From: Actinoplanes regularis
Lineage (GTDB): Bacteria; Actinomycetota; Actinomycetes; Mycobacteriales; Micromonosporaceae
Direction of reading: 5' to 3'
Length of the DNA: 64,000 nucleotides
NCBI RefSeq assembly: GCF_900188005.1
Contig: NZ_FZNR01000007.1
Span: 186,001-250,000, forward strand
Shown here: in pieces, positions 9,018 through 17,325 of the stretch
Numbering within the stretch: the first letter of the stretch is position 1
Layout of the letters: each line of letters starts with the position of its first letter
The notes under the pieces: model-generated
Seen by the model: only the letters and a program-made list of their open reading frames with translations
The model's database searches: none
Told to the model about the DNA's origin: nothing
Made by a program: the position numbers and the translations under genes

Positions 9018-9506
9018 TCAGGCGGAGCGATCCTCCAGTGGGTAGACCGCGTGGTCGGCGTCCCACCACAGCACGTAGAACACCCCGGCCGCGATGAAGC
9101 CCCACAGCCGTTTCCGGTTCCCCACCCGGAACCGGAAGATGTCACCGCCGAACACCTCCACCAGCCGCAGCTGCGCGAGGCGCTCCTGAGCCGGCTGACT
9201 GAGCGTGCCCACCTCCTGATAGTGATGCTTCCGGTGGGCTCCACCCTTCGAGCCGGCGAGCTGCGCCCGGATCTCGTGCCAGCTCGACCGGCTCACGTTG
9301 CAGAGGAACTGCAGCAGTTCGTCCGCGTCGGCTGCCGTCGGCCACGACCAGGACCCCTGATAGCCGTGGTCGGCGTAGTGGAACGAGAAGGTGACCTTGT
9401 GCTCGCCGGCATCCGGGCCGTGGACGACACGCTCGTCGACCTTCGGAACCTTCGCGCCGGAGGTGAGCTGTTTGGGGGAGCCGGTCCGGGCTTTTCTGGG
9501 GGACAT
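9018..9506 (-). CDS. Putative toxin partner of a Panacea antitoxin
   Basis: This 162-residue protein is unrecognised by name. Its C-terminal third reads like a small nuclease or mRNA-interferase core: FRFRVGNRKRLWGFIAAG, then FYVLWWDADHAVYPLE, in which the strand pair and the DxxH motif recur in RelE/phage-derived toxins. The middle holds a conserved-looking FSFHYADHGYQGSWSW. The gene starts nine bases after the upstream Panacea-domain gene on the same strand, the usual arrangement of PanAT toxin-antitoxin systems, in which one antitoxin fold pairs with many unrelated toxins. The toxin function is inferred from the pairing only. Confidence 0.6.
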   Translation of the reverse strand: MSPRKARTGSPKQLTSGAKVPKVDERVVHGPDAGEHKVTFSFHYADHGYQGSWSWPTAADADELLQFLCNVSRSSWHEIRAQLAGSKGGAHRKHHYQEVGTLSQPAQERLAQLRLVEVFGGDIFRFRVGNRKRLWGFIAAGVFYVLWWDADHAVYPLEDRSA

Positions 9507-9515
9507 CGCGAGGTC

Positions 9516-10013
9516 TCAGGCGGTCGCCGGCGCTCCCCATCCGTCCCAGGTGAGCTGGTCCACCGGGACGGCCTCCTCGGCGGCGTCGAGCGAGCCGTAG
9601 TACTCGTGCATCGCGGCGTGCGTGATGACGTTGGTCGAGCGCTCGGTCGGGTGCAGTCCGGCGCGGGCGTCCTGCCACGGAGCCTCGGCGTGGGTGAGGT
9701 GGCTCAACTTGCGGGCGTCGAGACCGCCGTAGAAGTCGAGGACGACGTCGACCGTCTCCTGCTCGGCGGCGGTGAGGCTGCCCGGATCGCCGTGCGCCCA
9801 GTCGGCGACGATGAACTGGCTGCGGTGCTCGGCGTAGACCGCGGGCACGACCGGACCGTTCGCCCACGCCTCGATGGGCTCGGCGAAGAGGGGATGCTCG
9901 TCCCAGACGAGATGCCAGGCCTGGCTGTAGTACAGCAGCTTCTGCAGCTTCATCGCCGACATCGGGCCGCGTACGGACAGGATGTAGGCGGCGACGTCGT
10001 GTGCGGTTGCCAC
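9516..10013 (-). CDS. Panacea-domain (DUF4065) antitoxin
   Basis: The product is 165 residues long and nearly all Panacea (SocA/DUF4065) domain: HDVAAYILSVRGPMSAMKLQ, LLYYSQAWHLVWDEHPLF, then IEAWANGPVVPAVYAEH. The MxLQKLLYYSQAW and WxxGPVxPxVY signatures are diagnostic. I chose the GTG at 10013 because GGGAGG lies eight bases upstream and it begins two residues before the domain; the open frame extends further but without a site. Panacea proteins neutralise diverse toxins; here the candidate toxin follows directly. Confidence 0.85.
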   Translation of the reverse strand: MATAHDVAAYILSVRGPMSAMKLQKLLYYSQAWHLVWDEHPLFAEPIEAWANGPVVPAVYAEHRSQFIVADWAHGDPGSLTAAEQETVDVVLDFYGGLDARKLSHLTHAEAPWQDARAGLHPTERSTNVITHAAMHEYYGSLDAAEEAVPVDQLTWDGWGAPATA

Positions 10014-10366
10014 CGATACACCTCCCGACCTGAACCTCTTGGCGACTCCGCTCGGGATGAGTTTACGGATCCGGTCAGCCATTTTCCGTCCTCTGCGTAG
10101 CGGCGCGATAACACGTTGTGGCGGATTTGCCCCGGTGTGGTGATCGCGACCGTTCTCGCGGGTTGAGCGACGTTCACGACTCGATGTGGTGCTGCCTACT
10201 AGTCTCACGCCACCCCCTCGTCGAGCGGGAGTACCCGTTCGCGTGGTGTCGATGTCCGGCACCCGACTCGGTGTGCCCGGGGTGATGCTTCACGTCAGCG
10301 CCAACGAGGCTCGGCGGCTCCGGGACATCCGGGCCCGGGATTGGCATACGTACGGTATCGACGGCA
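10014..10366. other. Intergenic region upstream of the Panacea operon
   Basis: This 353-bp region lies between divergently oriented genes and should carry the toxin-antitoxin promoter and, on the plus strand, that of the small membrane protein. A plus-strand open frame covering most of it has no ribosome-binding site or domain and I do not call it. A short inverted repeat (ATAC, five bases, GTAT) is visible near 10346. Confidence 0.4.
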
Positions 10367-10657
10367 GTGCGTTCTGTTGTTCATGGTGATCGTGTGGCTA
10401 CCTCCGCGCCCGGCCCGTCCGCGTCCGGAGCTCGGCGTCATCTCATCGCCCTGCCGCGCGGTCGGCCGGTCCGGAGGCACCACCTGATCGCGATCCCCCG
10501 GACCCGCCCCGCCCTCGGAGAGCCGGAGGTGGAGGAGGGGCCCGCGCCGCGCTTCTCCCGCTCGGTGCTCGCGGTGCTGGCATCGGTGGTGCTGCTCGCG
10601 CTGCTCTGCTGCGAGGCGGCGGTTCTGCTGCTCAGACTGGTCGACGGCCAGACATGA
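10367..10657 (+). CDS. Small single-span membrane protein, unknown
   Basis: The 96-residue frame starts with GTG and is Arg/Pro-rich over its first 60 residues, then ends with a clear membrane helix SVLAVLASVVLLALLCCEAA and a short tail. A second GTG at 10394 is an alternative start; neither has a good ribosome-binding site. The stop overlaps by ATGA the start of another small frame, which hints at coupled translation. I recognise no family. Confidence 0.4.
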   Translation: MRSVVHGDRVATSAPGPSASGARRHLIALPRGRPVRRHHLIAIPRTRPALGEPEVEEGPAPRFSRSVLAVLASVVLLALLCCEAAVLLLRLVDGQT

Positions 10658-10800
10658 TCTTGAAGGTCACCCCCGCCGAACCGGCCCTGGAGCGCGGCCG
10701 TATGGTGTGCGACACACCGACGGGAGCGGGTGATCCGGACCGTCGGTGTCGTTTGCGTGGGCTGGTCCCGGGGGCATACCAGATGGAGACCGTCCGTTAA
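10654..10800 (+). CDS. Possible 48-residue coupled ORF
   Basis: The frame starts at the ATG that overlaps the preceding stop (ATGA) and reads MILKVTPAEPALERGRMVCD, ending in a TAA. The first half has strong G/C third positions; the second half less so. The only support is the overlap and codon bias, so it may not be expressed. Confidence 0.25.
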   Translation: MILKVTPAEPALERGRMVCDTPTGAGDPDRRCRLRGLVPGAYQMETVR

Positions 10801-10900
10801 CCGAAGGTTGTGCCGGGACTGTCCCGGAGCGGTGGAACCGCGGGCGCAGGCGTTTGCACAATGCAACTATGAGGAACCGGACAGCGGCAATGGAGGCGCT

Positions 10901-11530
10901 ATGACCATGACCGGCGCACGGGGACCGGCCTTGGCGGAACGGTCTCGTGCCGACCTGCCCGTGACCCCGCTGACCTGGCAGCGGACCGACACGGTCGGGA
11001 CCGAACTGGTCTTCCCGCGGGGCTCGCGGCCCAGCGGTTCGGCGATCGTCGCCGGTTCCCGGCCGTACTCGCTGACCTGGCAGGCCGAGTTGACGCCGGC
11101 CTCGCAGGTGAAGTCGCTGCACGTCACGTGCCGGGGCGACGGCTGGAACCGGGAACTGCGGATGGAGCGCGCGGCGACCGGGTGGACCTGCCGCGCGGAG
11201 CACGCCGGGGACGCGGGCGACCTGCCGTTCGCGGGCACCGAGCAGTTGGAGGCGATCGACCCGGGCGCGGTGCTGCGCCTGGCCGACTCGCCGATCTTCA
11301 TCTCCTGGGCGGTCCGCAATCTCGGCCTGACCGTGAAGTCCGGGCCGGTCAGCGTGCCGGTCGTCCGGGTGCAGGTGCCGTCCCTCGCCGTGGTGCCCGG
11401 GACCGTGACGTACCACCTGGTCAGCCCGCAGCGGCTGCGGATCACCGGGGACTGGCCGGCGGCGACGTTCGAGCTGGACGGGGCGGGGATGGTCGTCTAC
11501 CAGGCCGGCCACCTGCGGATGGCGCGCTGA
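10901..11530 (+). CDS. Putative glycolipid-binding family protein
   Basis: The 209-residue product resembles the PF06475 putative glycolipid-binding family: an N-terminal WQRTDTVGTELV strand, a central SLHVTCRGDGWNRELRMER corresponding to the family's CD-GW segment, and a C-terminal ATFELDGAGMVVYQAGHL corresponding to the family's closing vDxdGlVvdYPG. ATG was chosen because GGAGG lies just upstream; the open frame extends further but into non-coding sequence. The function of the family is poorly known. Confidence 0.65.
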   Translation: MTMTGARGPALAERSRADLPVTPLTWQRTDTVGTELVFPRGSRPSGSAIVAGSRPYSLTWQAELTPASQVKSLHVTCRGDGWNRELRMERAATGWTCRAEHAGDAGDLPFAGTEQLEAIDPGAVLRLADSPIFISWAVRNLGLTVKSGPVSVPVVRVQVPSLAVVPGTVTYHLVSPQRLRITGDWPAATFELDGAGMVVYQAGHLRMAR

Positions 11531-11539
11531 GGGCGGCGG

Positions 11540-11971
11540 TCAGAGCAGTCGCCAGTCGGCGTACTCGAAGCCGGGTGCGACCACGCAGCTGACCAGGACC
11601 GGATCGTCGCCGGCCGGGGCGGCCGCCTGCCAGCACCCGGCCGGGACCAGCAGTTGCGGCTGCTGGCCGGCCGCGAGGTCCGGCCCGAGCAGCAGCGGTC
11701 GCTCGGCGCCCGGCCGCTCGCCGGAGCCTCCGAGGGTCAGGGTGAGCGGCCCGCCGGAGTGCCAGAACCACAGCTCGTCCGAGCGCACCACGTGCCACTC
11801 GGATCGCTCGCCGGGGTGGAGCAGGAAGTAGATCGCGGTCGCGGCGGCGCGGGATCCGTCGTACCCCGAAGGCTGGAATTCGTGTGGAGACCGCCAGGTC
11901 TCCCGGAACCAGCCACCCTCCGGGTGCGGCGCCATGCCGAGCCGCTCGGCCAGCGGCGGTCGATCGCTCAT
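11540..11971 (-). CDS. Cupin domain protein (DUF985/Cupin_5)
   Basis: The 143-residue protein is a compact cupin of the DUF985 type. Visible motifs are LGMAPHPEGGWFRETWRS at the N-terminus, TAIYFLLHPGERSEWHVVRS and ELWFWHSGGPLTLTLGG in the barrel, then LVPAGCWQAA and CVVAPGFEYADWRLL at the end. Members bind small sugar-like or organic ligands, often without catalysis. It converges with the glycolipid-binding gene, leaving nine bases between the two stops. Confidence 0.85.
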   Translation of the reverse strand: MSDRPPLAERLGMAPHPEGGWFRETWRSPHEFQPSGYDGSRAAATAIYFLLHPGERSEWHVVRSDELWFWHSGGPLTLTLGGSGERPGAERPLLLGPDLAAGQQPQLLVPAGCWQAAAPAGDDPVLVSCVVAPGFEYADWRLL

Positions 11972-12005
11972 GATCTATGAGCTTAGACCGGCCGGGCGCG
12001 TCCGG

Positions 12006-12557
12006 TCAGGCGATCAGGCGACGTAGTGCGGCGGTCAGGCCGGGGGCGTCCAGGTCGGACTCCATCACCAGGGCGCGCAGGATGATGCCGTCCAGGAGGG
12101 CGCAGATGTCGCGCGCCGCCTCCGCGCCGACCGTGGGTTCGAGGATCTCCGGGAGCTCGTTCATCCAGACCTCCGCGATCGGTCGCAGCGCGGCGTCGCG
12201 TGCCGCGGCCATGCACAGCTCGTACTCGATCCGCACCTGTCGCCGGTCGGCCAGGTACTCCCGGGTCAGCTCGGTCAGCTCGGCCGGCAGGTCCGGGGCG
12301 GCGGCCAGCCGGCGCGCCCACTCGTCCAGGTCGGCGCGCAGCTGATCGGTCGCGTGGCGCAGCCCGGCCGCGATCAGGTCGTCCAGGGTGGGGAAGTAGT
12401 ACGTGGTGGCGCCGAGCGGCAGGCCGGACCGGGCGGCGACCGCCCGGTGCGTGGTCCGCCCGACGCCGGCCTCGGCGATGACCTCCATGGTGGCCGCGGC
12501 GAGCGCGGCGCGGCGCGCCTCGGGGTCACGGGCGCGCTGGGTACGGCGCTCGGTCAA
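12006..12557 (-). CDS. TetR-family repressor of the SMR pump
   Basis: This 183-residue TetR-type regulator carries the N-terminal helix-turn-helix in GVGRTTHRAVAARSGLPL followed by GATTYYFPTLDDLIAAGL. The C-terminal ligand domain is short and typical. It lies 44 bases downstream of the SMR transporter gene on the same strand, and a large inverted repeat sits upstream of that pair, so it most likely represses its own operon and is released by the pump's substrate. Confidence 0.9.
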   Translation of the reverse strand: MTERRTQRARDPEARRAALAAATMEVIAEAGVGRTTHRAVAARSGLPLGATTYYFPTLDDLIAAGLRHATDQLRADLDEWARRLAAAPDLPAELTELTREYLADRRQVRIEYELCMAAARDAALRPIAEVWMNELPEILEPTVGAEAARDICALLDGIILRALVMESDLDAPGLTAALRRLIA

Positions 12558-12601
12558 GGTGTTTCCGCGCCGGTCGGCTTGAGCATCGAGTTTCCCGCAG
12601 G

Positions 12602-12931
12602 TCAGTGCGCTTGCGCGCCGGTCAGGTTGAGCATCACGACGCCCGCGATGATCAGGGCGATTCCGCCCACCTTAGCGAGCGTGACCGGTTCATCGAGAAA
12701 GAGCGCCGCGATGACCACGATGGCGGCGGTGCCGACCGCCGACCAGATGGCGTAGGCGACGCCGACCTGGAGGCCGCCCTTGACGGCTTGGGCGAGGGCG
12801 ATGAACGAGATGGCGTATCCGGCGAGGACGGCGAGGGTGGGCCACAGCCGGGTGAAGCCGTCGGTGGCTTTCATCATGCTGGTCGCGAGGAGCTCGGCGG
12901 CGATGGCGAGGGCGAGGAGGAAGTAGGGCAC
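12602..12931 (-). CDS. SMR-family multidrug efflux protein
   Basis: The 109-residue protein has the four membrane helices of the small multidrug resistance family. The essential glutamate is seen in LAIAAELLATSMMKATDGF, and GVAYAIWSAVGTAAIV and LTGAQ match EmrE/QacE helices 3 and 4. It exports cationic hydrophobic compounds in exchange for protons as a dual-topology dimer. It leads a two-gene operon with a TetR repressor. Confidence 0.93.
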   Translation of the reverse strand: MPYFLLALAIAAELLATSMMKATDGFTRLWPTLAVLAGYAISFIALAQAVKGGLQVGVAYAIWSAVGTAAIVVIAALFLDEPVTLAKVGGIALIIAGVVMLNLTGAQAH

Positions 12932-12944
12932 TGCGTCACCTCAT

Positions 12945-12976
12945 CTTGTACGAATGTACAAGTACAATCGTACAAG
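12945..12976. promoter_or_regulatory. TetR-type operator upstream of SMR/TetR
   Basis: A 32-bp near-perfect inverted repeat starts CTTGTACGA and ends TCGTACAAG, with four non-matching positions near the middle. It contains repeated TTGTAC/GTACAA half-sites and lies 13 bases upstream of the SMR start codon, an ideal place for a TetR dimer pair to block transcription. Confidence 0.8.
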
Positions 12977-13023
12977 ATCGCCGACCGCCTCCGCGAGGGT
13001 GAAGAATCTGGCATCATCCGGCC

Positions 13024-14121
13024 GTGACAGACGATGGGCGGACGCGGCGGATCGCCGCGATGCTGGGCTGTGACCAGATGCTCTCCGGAGCACGACCGGT
13101 CACCGTGCGGGAGAAACTGGCCGAGCTGAGCGAGACCGCCGACGCCGGCCTGATGCCGGACGTCTACGGCGACGGGCCGGTCACCGTGCTGGAGAAGCGC
13201 ACAGCCGAACTGCTCGGCACCGAGGCCGCGGTCTTCTTCCCGACCGGGACGATGGCCCAGCAGGTCGCGATCCGCTACGGTGCCGAGCTCACCGGCCGGC
13301 GCGCGGTCGCCCTGCACCCGCTCGGCCACCAGGAGGTGCACGAGCGCCGCGCCTACGCCGACCTGACCGGCCTGCGCGCCGTCCACCCGACCGCCGCCCC
13401 GCGCAACCCGACCGCCGCCGAGATCATGGCGCTGGCCGAGCCGGTCGGCACCGTCGTCCTCGAACTGCCGCTGCGCGACGCCGGCTTCGTGCTCCCCACC
13501 TGGCCGGAACTGGCCGACGCGTGCACGGCCGCCCGCGCGGTCGGCGCCCGCGCGCACCTGGACGGGGCCCGGCTCTGGGAGTCCACGCCGTACCTGGGAA
13601 GAGGGCTCGCCGAGATCGCCGGCCTGGCCGACTCGACGTACGTCTCCTTCTACAAGACCCTCGGCGGCCTCAGCGGCGCGGCGCTCGCCGGCACCACCGC
13701 CCTCGCCGCGTACGCCCGGAACTGGCGGCACCGCTACGGCGGCCAGCTCTACCAGCAGTGGCCCGCGGTGCTGAGCGCGCTCACCGGCCTGGACCGCCAA
13801 CTGCCGAAGATCCCGGACTACGTCCGCCACGCCCGGACCGTCGCCGCCGCCCTCGCCGAACTGCCCGGCGCCGTCGTCTTCCCGAGGCCGCCGCACACCA
13901 ACCAGTTCCGCCTCTGGCTGCCGCACCCCGCCGCGCGCCTCAACGAGGCCGCGCTCGCCCTGGCCGAACAGGAGAAGATCTGGTTCGTCGCGGGCTGGCG
14001 CGACACCGAGACCCCGGGCCAGGCGATGACCGAGGTCGTCGTGCACGCCCCTGCGCTCGAATGGACCGCCCGCGACGTCGTCGACGCCGGGCTGCGCCTC
14101 CTCGACCGGATTCAAGGTTGA
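13024..14121 (+). CDS. L-threonine aldolase-like PLP enzyme
   Basis: The 365-residue protein is a fold-type I PLP enzyme of the beta-eliminating lyase/threonine aldolase family. Features are FPTGTMAQQVAIR at the PLP phosphate site, AHLDGARLWES containing the aspartate that pairs with the pyridine nitrogen, and the Schiff-base lysine K211 in SFYKTLGGLSGA. Threonine aldolase splits L-threonine or related beta-hydroxy amino acids into glycine and an aldehyde. The start is GTG. It runs away from the SMR operon, so it may share the promoter region. Confidence 0.85.
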   Translation: MTDDGRTRRIAAMLGCDQMLSGARPVTVREKLAELSETADAGLMPDVYGDGPVTVLEKRTAELLGTEAAVFFPTGTMAQQVAIRYGAELTGRRAVALHPLGHQEVHERRAYADLTGLRAVHPTAAPRNPTAAEIMALAEPVGTVVLELPLRDAGFVLPTWPELADACTAARAVGARAHLDGARLWESTPYLGRGLAEIAGLADSTYVSFYKTLGGLSGAALAGTTALAAYARNWRHRYGGQLYQQWPAVLSALTGLDRQLPKIPDYVRHARTVAAALAELPGAVVFPRPPHTNQFRLWLPHPAARLNEAALALAEQEKIWFVAGWRDTETPGQAMTEVVVHAPALEWTARDVVDAGLRLLDRIQG

Positions 14122-14173
14122 TCAACCGGGTATATGGATCCTGATAGGTCATCACCGGATGCAGGAGGTTCCG

Positions 14174-14554
14174 ATGAGCGCAGTCGCCAACCCGGCCACC
14201 GTCGAGGAGTGCCTGCGGGTGGGTACCGGCTTCACGCAAGGCGACCGCAACTGGATCGCTGAGCAGTTCGGCCCGCTCGACTCCCGGCTCGCCGCGTTCC
14301 ACGCCGACGCCACGGAAATGGAGATCACGGTGAAAGACCGCGAGGCGCGCGGTCAGAAGGTCACCCTGGAGTGCTGGATCGGCGGCCGGGAGAAGATCGT
14401 CACGACGTCGTCGGAGGAGGATCTGCACGCGGCGATCATGGATGTGCGGGATGATCTGCGCCGCCGCCTCAACGACTCGAAGACGAAGCGGGAGCCGCGC
14501 AGCAATCGGCATCTGCGTGAGACGCCCGAGGTCGAGATCGATATTCCTCGGTAA
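14174..14554 (+). CDS. HPF/RaiA-like ribosome-associated protein
   Basis: The 126-residue protein resembles the N-terminal domain of hibernation-promoting factors: an RLAAFHADATEMEITVKDRE segment, a strand QKVTLECWIGG, then TTSSEEDLHAAIMDVRDDL and the RRRLNDSK helix with a basic tail. Such proteins bind the decoding centre of the 30S subunit in stress. The ATG follows AGGAGG by four bases, which is close but acceptable. The assignment is at family level. Confidence 0.6.
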   Translation: MSAVANPATVEECLRVGTGFTQGDRNWIAEQFGPLDSRLAAFHADATEMEITVKDREARGQKVTLECWIGGREKIVTTSSEEDLHAAIMDVRDDLRRRLNDSKTKREPRSNRHLRETPEVEIDIPR

Positions 14555-14819
14555 GAAAGACCAATTTCTCCGGTACGAAGGATCGGGTCGCGTCCGTAGG
14601 CCGCGTCCCGTGCGGGGGTCGTGCGCGGCGTTGCGGCCGCGCACGCCCGCTGCGCGGTTATCGGCCGTGTCTCACGCGCGGCGTCGCGGCGGTCGGTCGT
14701 GTTTCCTGCGCGGTGTTGCGGCCGCGCATGATCGCTAAGCGGGTGGCCTCGTGCGATCCTGGCGCCCTGTGCCCGGATGTCAGCCACAGATTGCCAAGAT
14801 CGCGTCGGGAGCGAGGCGG

Positions 14820-15418
14820 TCAGAGGATCTTTCCGAGATAGGTCAGGGGCCCCGGATCGGGGACGGGCAGCTCGGTGAAGCCCAGTCGGTCGTAGAAGCC
14901 ACGCGCGCGGAGGTTCGCGGTGACCATGCCGAGGTGGACCCCGGGCGCCCCGGCACCGGCGGCCGCATTCTCGAACGCGGCGATCAGCTTCCGGCCGTAG
15001 CCCCGGCCCTGATAGAGCGGGAGCAGGTCGATGTGCAGGTGGGCCGGATAGCCGCCAACTCCGGCACGATCATCCGCTCCGGCCGATGGTGCAGCGCGAC
15101 CATGTCCTGCTCCGGCGTGCGCGGTGGCGGTGGCGGCACCGGATACTTGTCGCCGAGCAGCGGAATCCACTCGTCGCGGTAACGCTTCACGAACCCGGCG
15201 GTGTCCGCGGTCCCGACCACGTAGCCGACCGCCTCACCGTCGTCGAGCACAAAGGCGAGTTCCGGTTCCAGGTGGACGTACGGCCCGGCGAACAGATCGC
15301 CCATCAGGTCGTCGGTGGAGTACTGCCCACGGGCGTCCGACCCGGCGTCAGCGGTACGGACACAGATGTCATAGACGGCGCAGAGATCAGCCGTGCGGTA
15401 GGGGCGGATGTCGAGCAC
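14820..15418 (-). pseudogene. GNAT acetyltransferase with a frameshift
   Basis: The N-terminal frame reads LDIRPYRTADLCAVYDICVR and carries on to RPERMIVPELA; the correct continuation GGYPAHLHIDLLP with the acetyl-CoA loop LYQGRGYGRKLI lies in the next frame. One missing base near 15055, in a GC-rich run, would restore a protein of about 199 residues. Both halves are well conserved, so the lesion is recent or a sequencing error. GTG at 15418 is preferred because it fits the first conserved strand; an upstream in-frame GTG at 15451 would place the start across a LacI-type operator. Confidence 0.7.
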
Positions 15419-15436
15419 GCCGCGCACGCTATGCCG

Positions 15437-15450
15437 TGAAAGCGCTTCCA
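15437..15450. promoter_or_regulatory. LacI-type operator
   Basis: TGAAAGCGCTTCCA is a 12-of-14 palindrome matching the common LacI-family operator centred on AGCGCT. It lies 19 bases upstream of the GNAT start and between that gene and the LacI gene's stop codon. Confidence 0.65.
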
Positions 15451-15491
15451 CCGCAAGCCCCGCCTCGCCCCTTCAGACGTCGCTCATCGGG

Positions 15492-16451
15492 CTAGGCTGT
15501 CGCGCGGAAGACCGGTGTGCTCGGGAACAGTGCGATCGGTGCGGCCTCGCCGAGAGCGGCGCGGGCGGCCGCGGCGGCGATCTGCTCGACCGGGTGGGTG
15601 GCCGTGGAGAGGGCCGGATGCGCCGCGCCGGCCAGGGGGATGTCGTCGAAACCGGTCACCGCGACGTCGTCCGGGACGCGCACGCCAGCGTCGGCGAGAG
15701 TCTGCAGGACGCCGAGGGCGGTGGCGTCGCTGACCGACGCTATCGCGTCGGTGTCCGGCCAGCGATCCAGGATGGCCCGCGCGGCGGTGCGGCCCTTGTC
15801 GCTGGTGAAGTCCCCGCGTACGACACGAGTGGGCATTTCCGCCGCACGGGTCAGCTCGGTGTAGACCGCGACCGGTGGAGCGGACGAGGCCAGCCACGAC
15901 GGGCCCGCGACCAGGGCGATCCGGCGCCGGCCGGCCGCGTAGAGGTGGGTGAGCAGTGCTCCCACGCCCGCCGCGCTGTCGACGTCGGCCCCGCCCGCGC
16001 CGATCGCGGCCGTCCGGCCGCGCAGACCGGACGGCAGGCAGCTGAGCAGCGCCCTGTCGTGCCCGGCCAGGACCACTGCGGCCAGGCCGCGATCGGCCGC
16101 GAGATCCTCCAGGTCAGCGGCGCACTCGAGGCCGATCCGGCGCAGCGAGACACCGATGTCGTACGGGTCGAGAGCGGCCGCCATGGCCGCCGTCGCCCGT
16201 GTCACGAACGGATCCAGCAGGATGTCCGCCCGATCGTCCCGCACCGCGAAGACCACCCGGGTCCCGGTCCCGCGAGCCAGTCGCCGGGCGACCGGATGCG
16301 GCTGGTAGCCGAGCTGCCCGGCGGCCGCCAGGACAGCGGCGCGACTGGCCGCCGAGGCCGGCCCGGAACCGGAGAGCACCCGGGACGCGGTGGCCGGCGA
16401 CACCCCGGCACGCCGGGCCACATCGGCCAGCCCCGCCCGGATCTCTCGCAT
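15492..16451 (-). CDS. LacI-family transcriptional regulator
   Basis: The 319-residue protein has the N-terminal HTH and hinge LADVARRAGVSPATASRVLSG and LGYQPHPVARRLA, then a periplasmic-binding-like sensor domain with VTGFDDIPLAGAAHPALST near the C-terminus. A canonical operator lies just downstream of its stop, in front of the GNAT gene, so that gene is a likely target. No sugar gene is adjacent, so the inducer cannot be guessed. Confidence 0.9.
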   Translation of the reverse strand: MREIRAGLADVARRAGVSPATASRVLSGSGPASAASRAAVLAAAGQLGYQPHPVARRLARGTGTRVVFAVRDDRADILLDPFVTRATAAMAAALDPYDIGVSLRRIGLECAADLEDLAADRGLAAVVLAGHDRALLSCLPSGLRGRTAAIGAGGADVDSAAGVGALLTHLYAAGRRRIALVAGPSWLASSAPPVAVYTELTRAAEMPTRVVRGDFTSDKGRTAARAILDRWPDTDAIASVSDATALGVLQTLADAGVRVPDDVAVTGFDDIPLAGAAHPALSTATHPVEQIAAAAARAALGEAAPIALFPSTPVFRATA

Positions 16452-16475
16452 CCGCCCAGTAAACCGTCAACGAGA

Positions 16476-16539
16476 GTCACCCGCCCACCCCGTCACCCGC
16501 CCACCCCGTCACCCGCCCACCCCGTCACCCGCCCACCCC
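16476..16539. repeat. 16-bp tandem repeat, four copies
   Basis: Four exact copies of GTCACCCGCCCACCCC lie in the 295-bp gap upstream of the isochorismatase gene. They are followed by two copies of a 17-bp unit GTCCCCGCGCTGGTCCG. Confidence 0.9.
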
Positions 16540-16746
16540 GTCCCCGCGCTGGTCCGGTCCCCGCGCTGGTCCGGTTCCTGCGCCCATCCCGTCACCCACG
16601 CTTGCCACGGCGCTGTGCTCGCCACGGAGATGCGCTCGCCGTGAGGGGCGTTTCTCCAGCCTGGTTTCCGATGGGCGTCGTCCCGGCCAAAAAATGTCAG
16701 AGGGTGGTTCTAAGGTGGGGTCCGACTTCGACGTTGGGGGATTCTC

Positions 16747-17304
16747 GTGACTACCCTGTCCGGCCGGTCCGGCACCGCGCTGCTGGTCATCGACGTGCAG
16801 AACGGCGTCATGACCGGGGCGTACAACCGAGACGCCGTGATCGCGAACATCGCCACCCTGGTCGGTAAGGCTCGCGCCGAGAGCGTGCCGGTGATCTGGG
16901 TGCAGCACTCATCCGAGGAGCTGCCACTGGACAGCCCGCAGTGGGAGTACGTGTCCGAGCTGCCCCGCGGTGACGGCGAGCCACTGGTGCACAAGAAGTA
17001 CGGTGACTCGTTCGAGGCCACCGACCTCGAGGAGCGTCTCGCCGAGCGGGGCGTCGGCCGTCTCGTGGTGACCGGCGCGCAGTCCGACGCGTGCATCCGC
17101 GCCACGATCCACGGCGGGTTCACCCGGGGCTACGACGTGACGCTGGTCAGCGACGCGCACACCACGGAGGATCTGTCGCAGTGGGGTGCGCCCACCCCCG
17201 ACAAGGTCGTGTCCCACCTCAACCTGTACTGGGGCTGGCAGGCTGCTCCCGGCCGCACCGCCGGAACGGTGGAGACAGCGGAGGTCAGCTTCGCGCCAGC
17301 CTGA
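16747..17304 (+). CDS. Isochorismatase-family cysteine hydrolase
   Basis: The 185-residue protein shows the catalytic triad of the family: D16 in ALLVIDVQNGVM, a lysine in VHKKYGDSF (K83 or K84) and C116 in VTGAQSDACIRATIHGGF. Members hydrolyse amide or ether bonds in small metabolites (nicotinamidase-like, isochorismate). The substrate cannot be told from sequence. It starts with GTG and is followed directly by a 21-bp minisatellite. Confidence 0.88.
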   Translation: MTTLSGRSGTALLVIDVQNGVMTGAYNRDAVIANIATLVGKARAESVPVIWVQHSSEELPLDSPQWEYVSELPRGDGEPLVHKKYGDSFEATDLEERLAERGVGRLVVTGAQSDACIRATIHGGFTRGYDVTLVSDAHTTEDLSQWGAPTPDKVVSHLNLYWGWQAAPGRTAGTVETAEVSFAPA

Positions 17305-17325
17305 TCCGCCGTACGGTGAAGGTAT

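Noticed and set aside
10186-10389. 67-residue plus-strand frame upstream of the small membrane protein
   Set aside because: No ribosome-binding site, overlaps the start of a better frame and covers the divergent promoter region.
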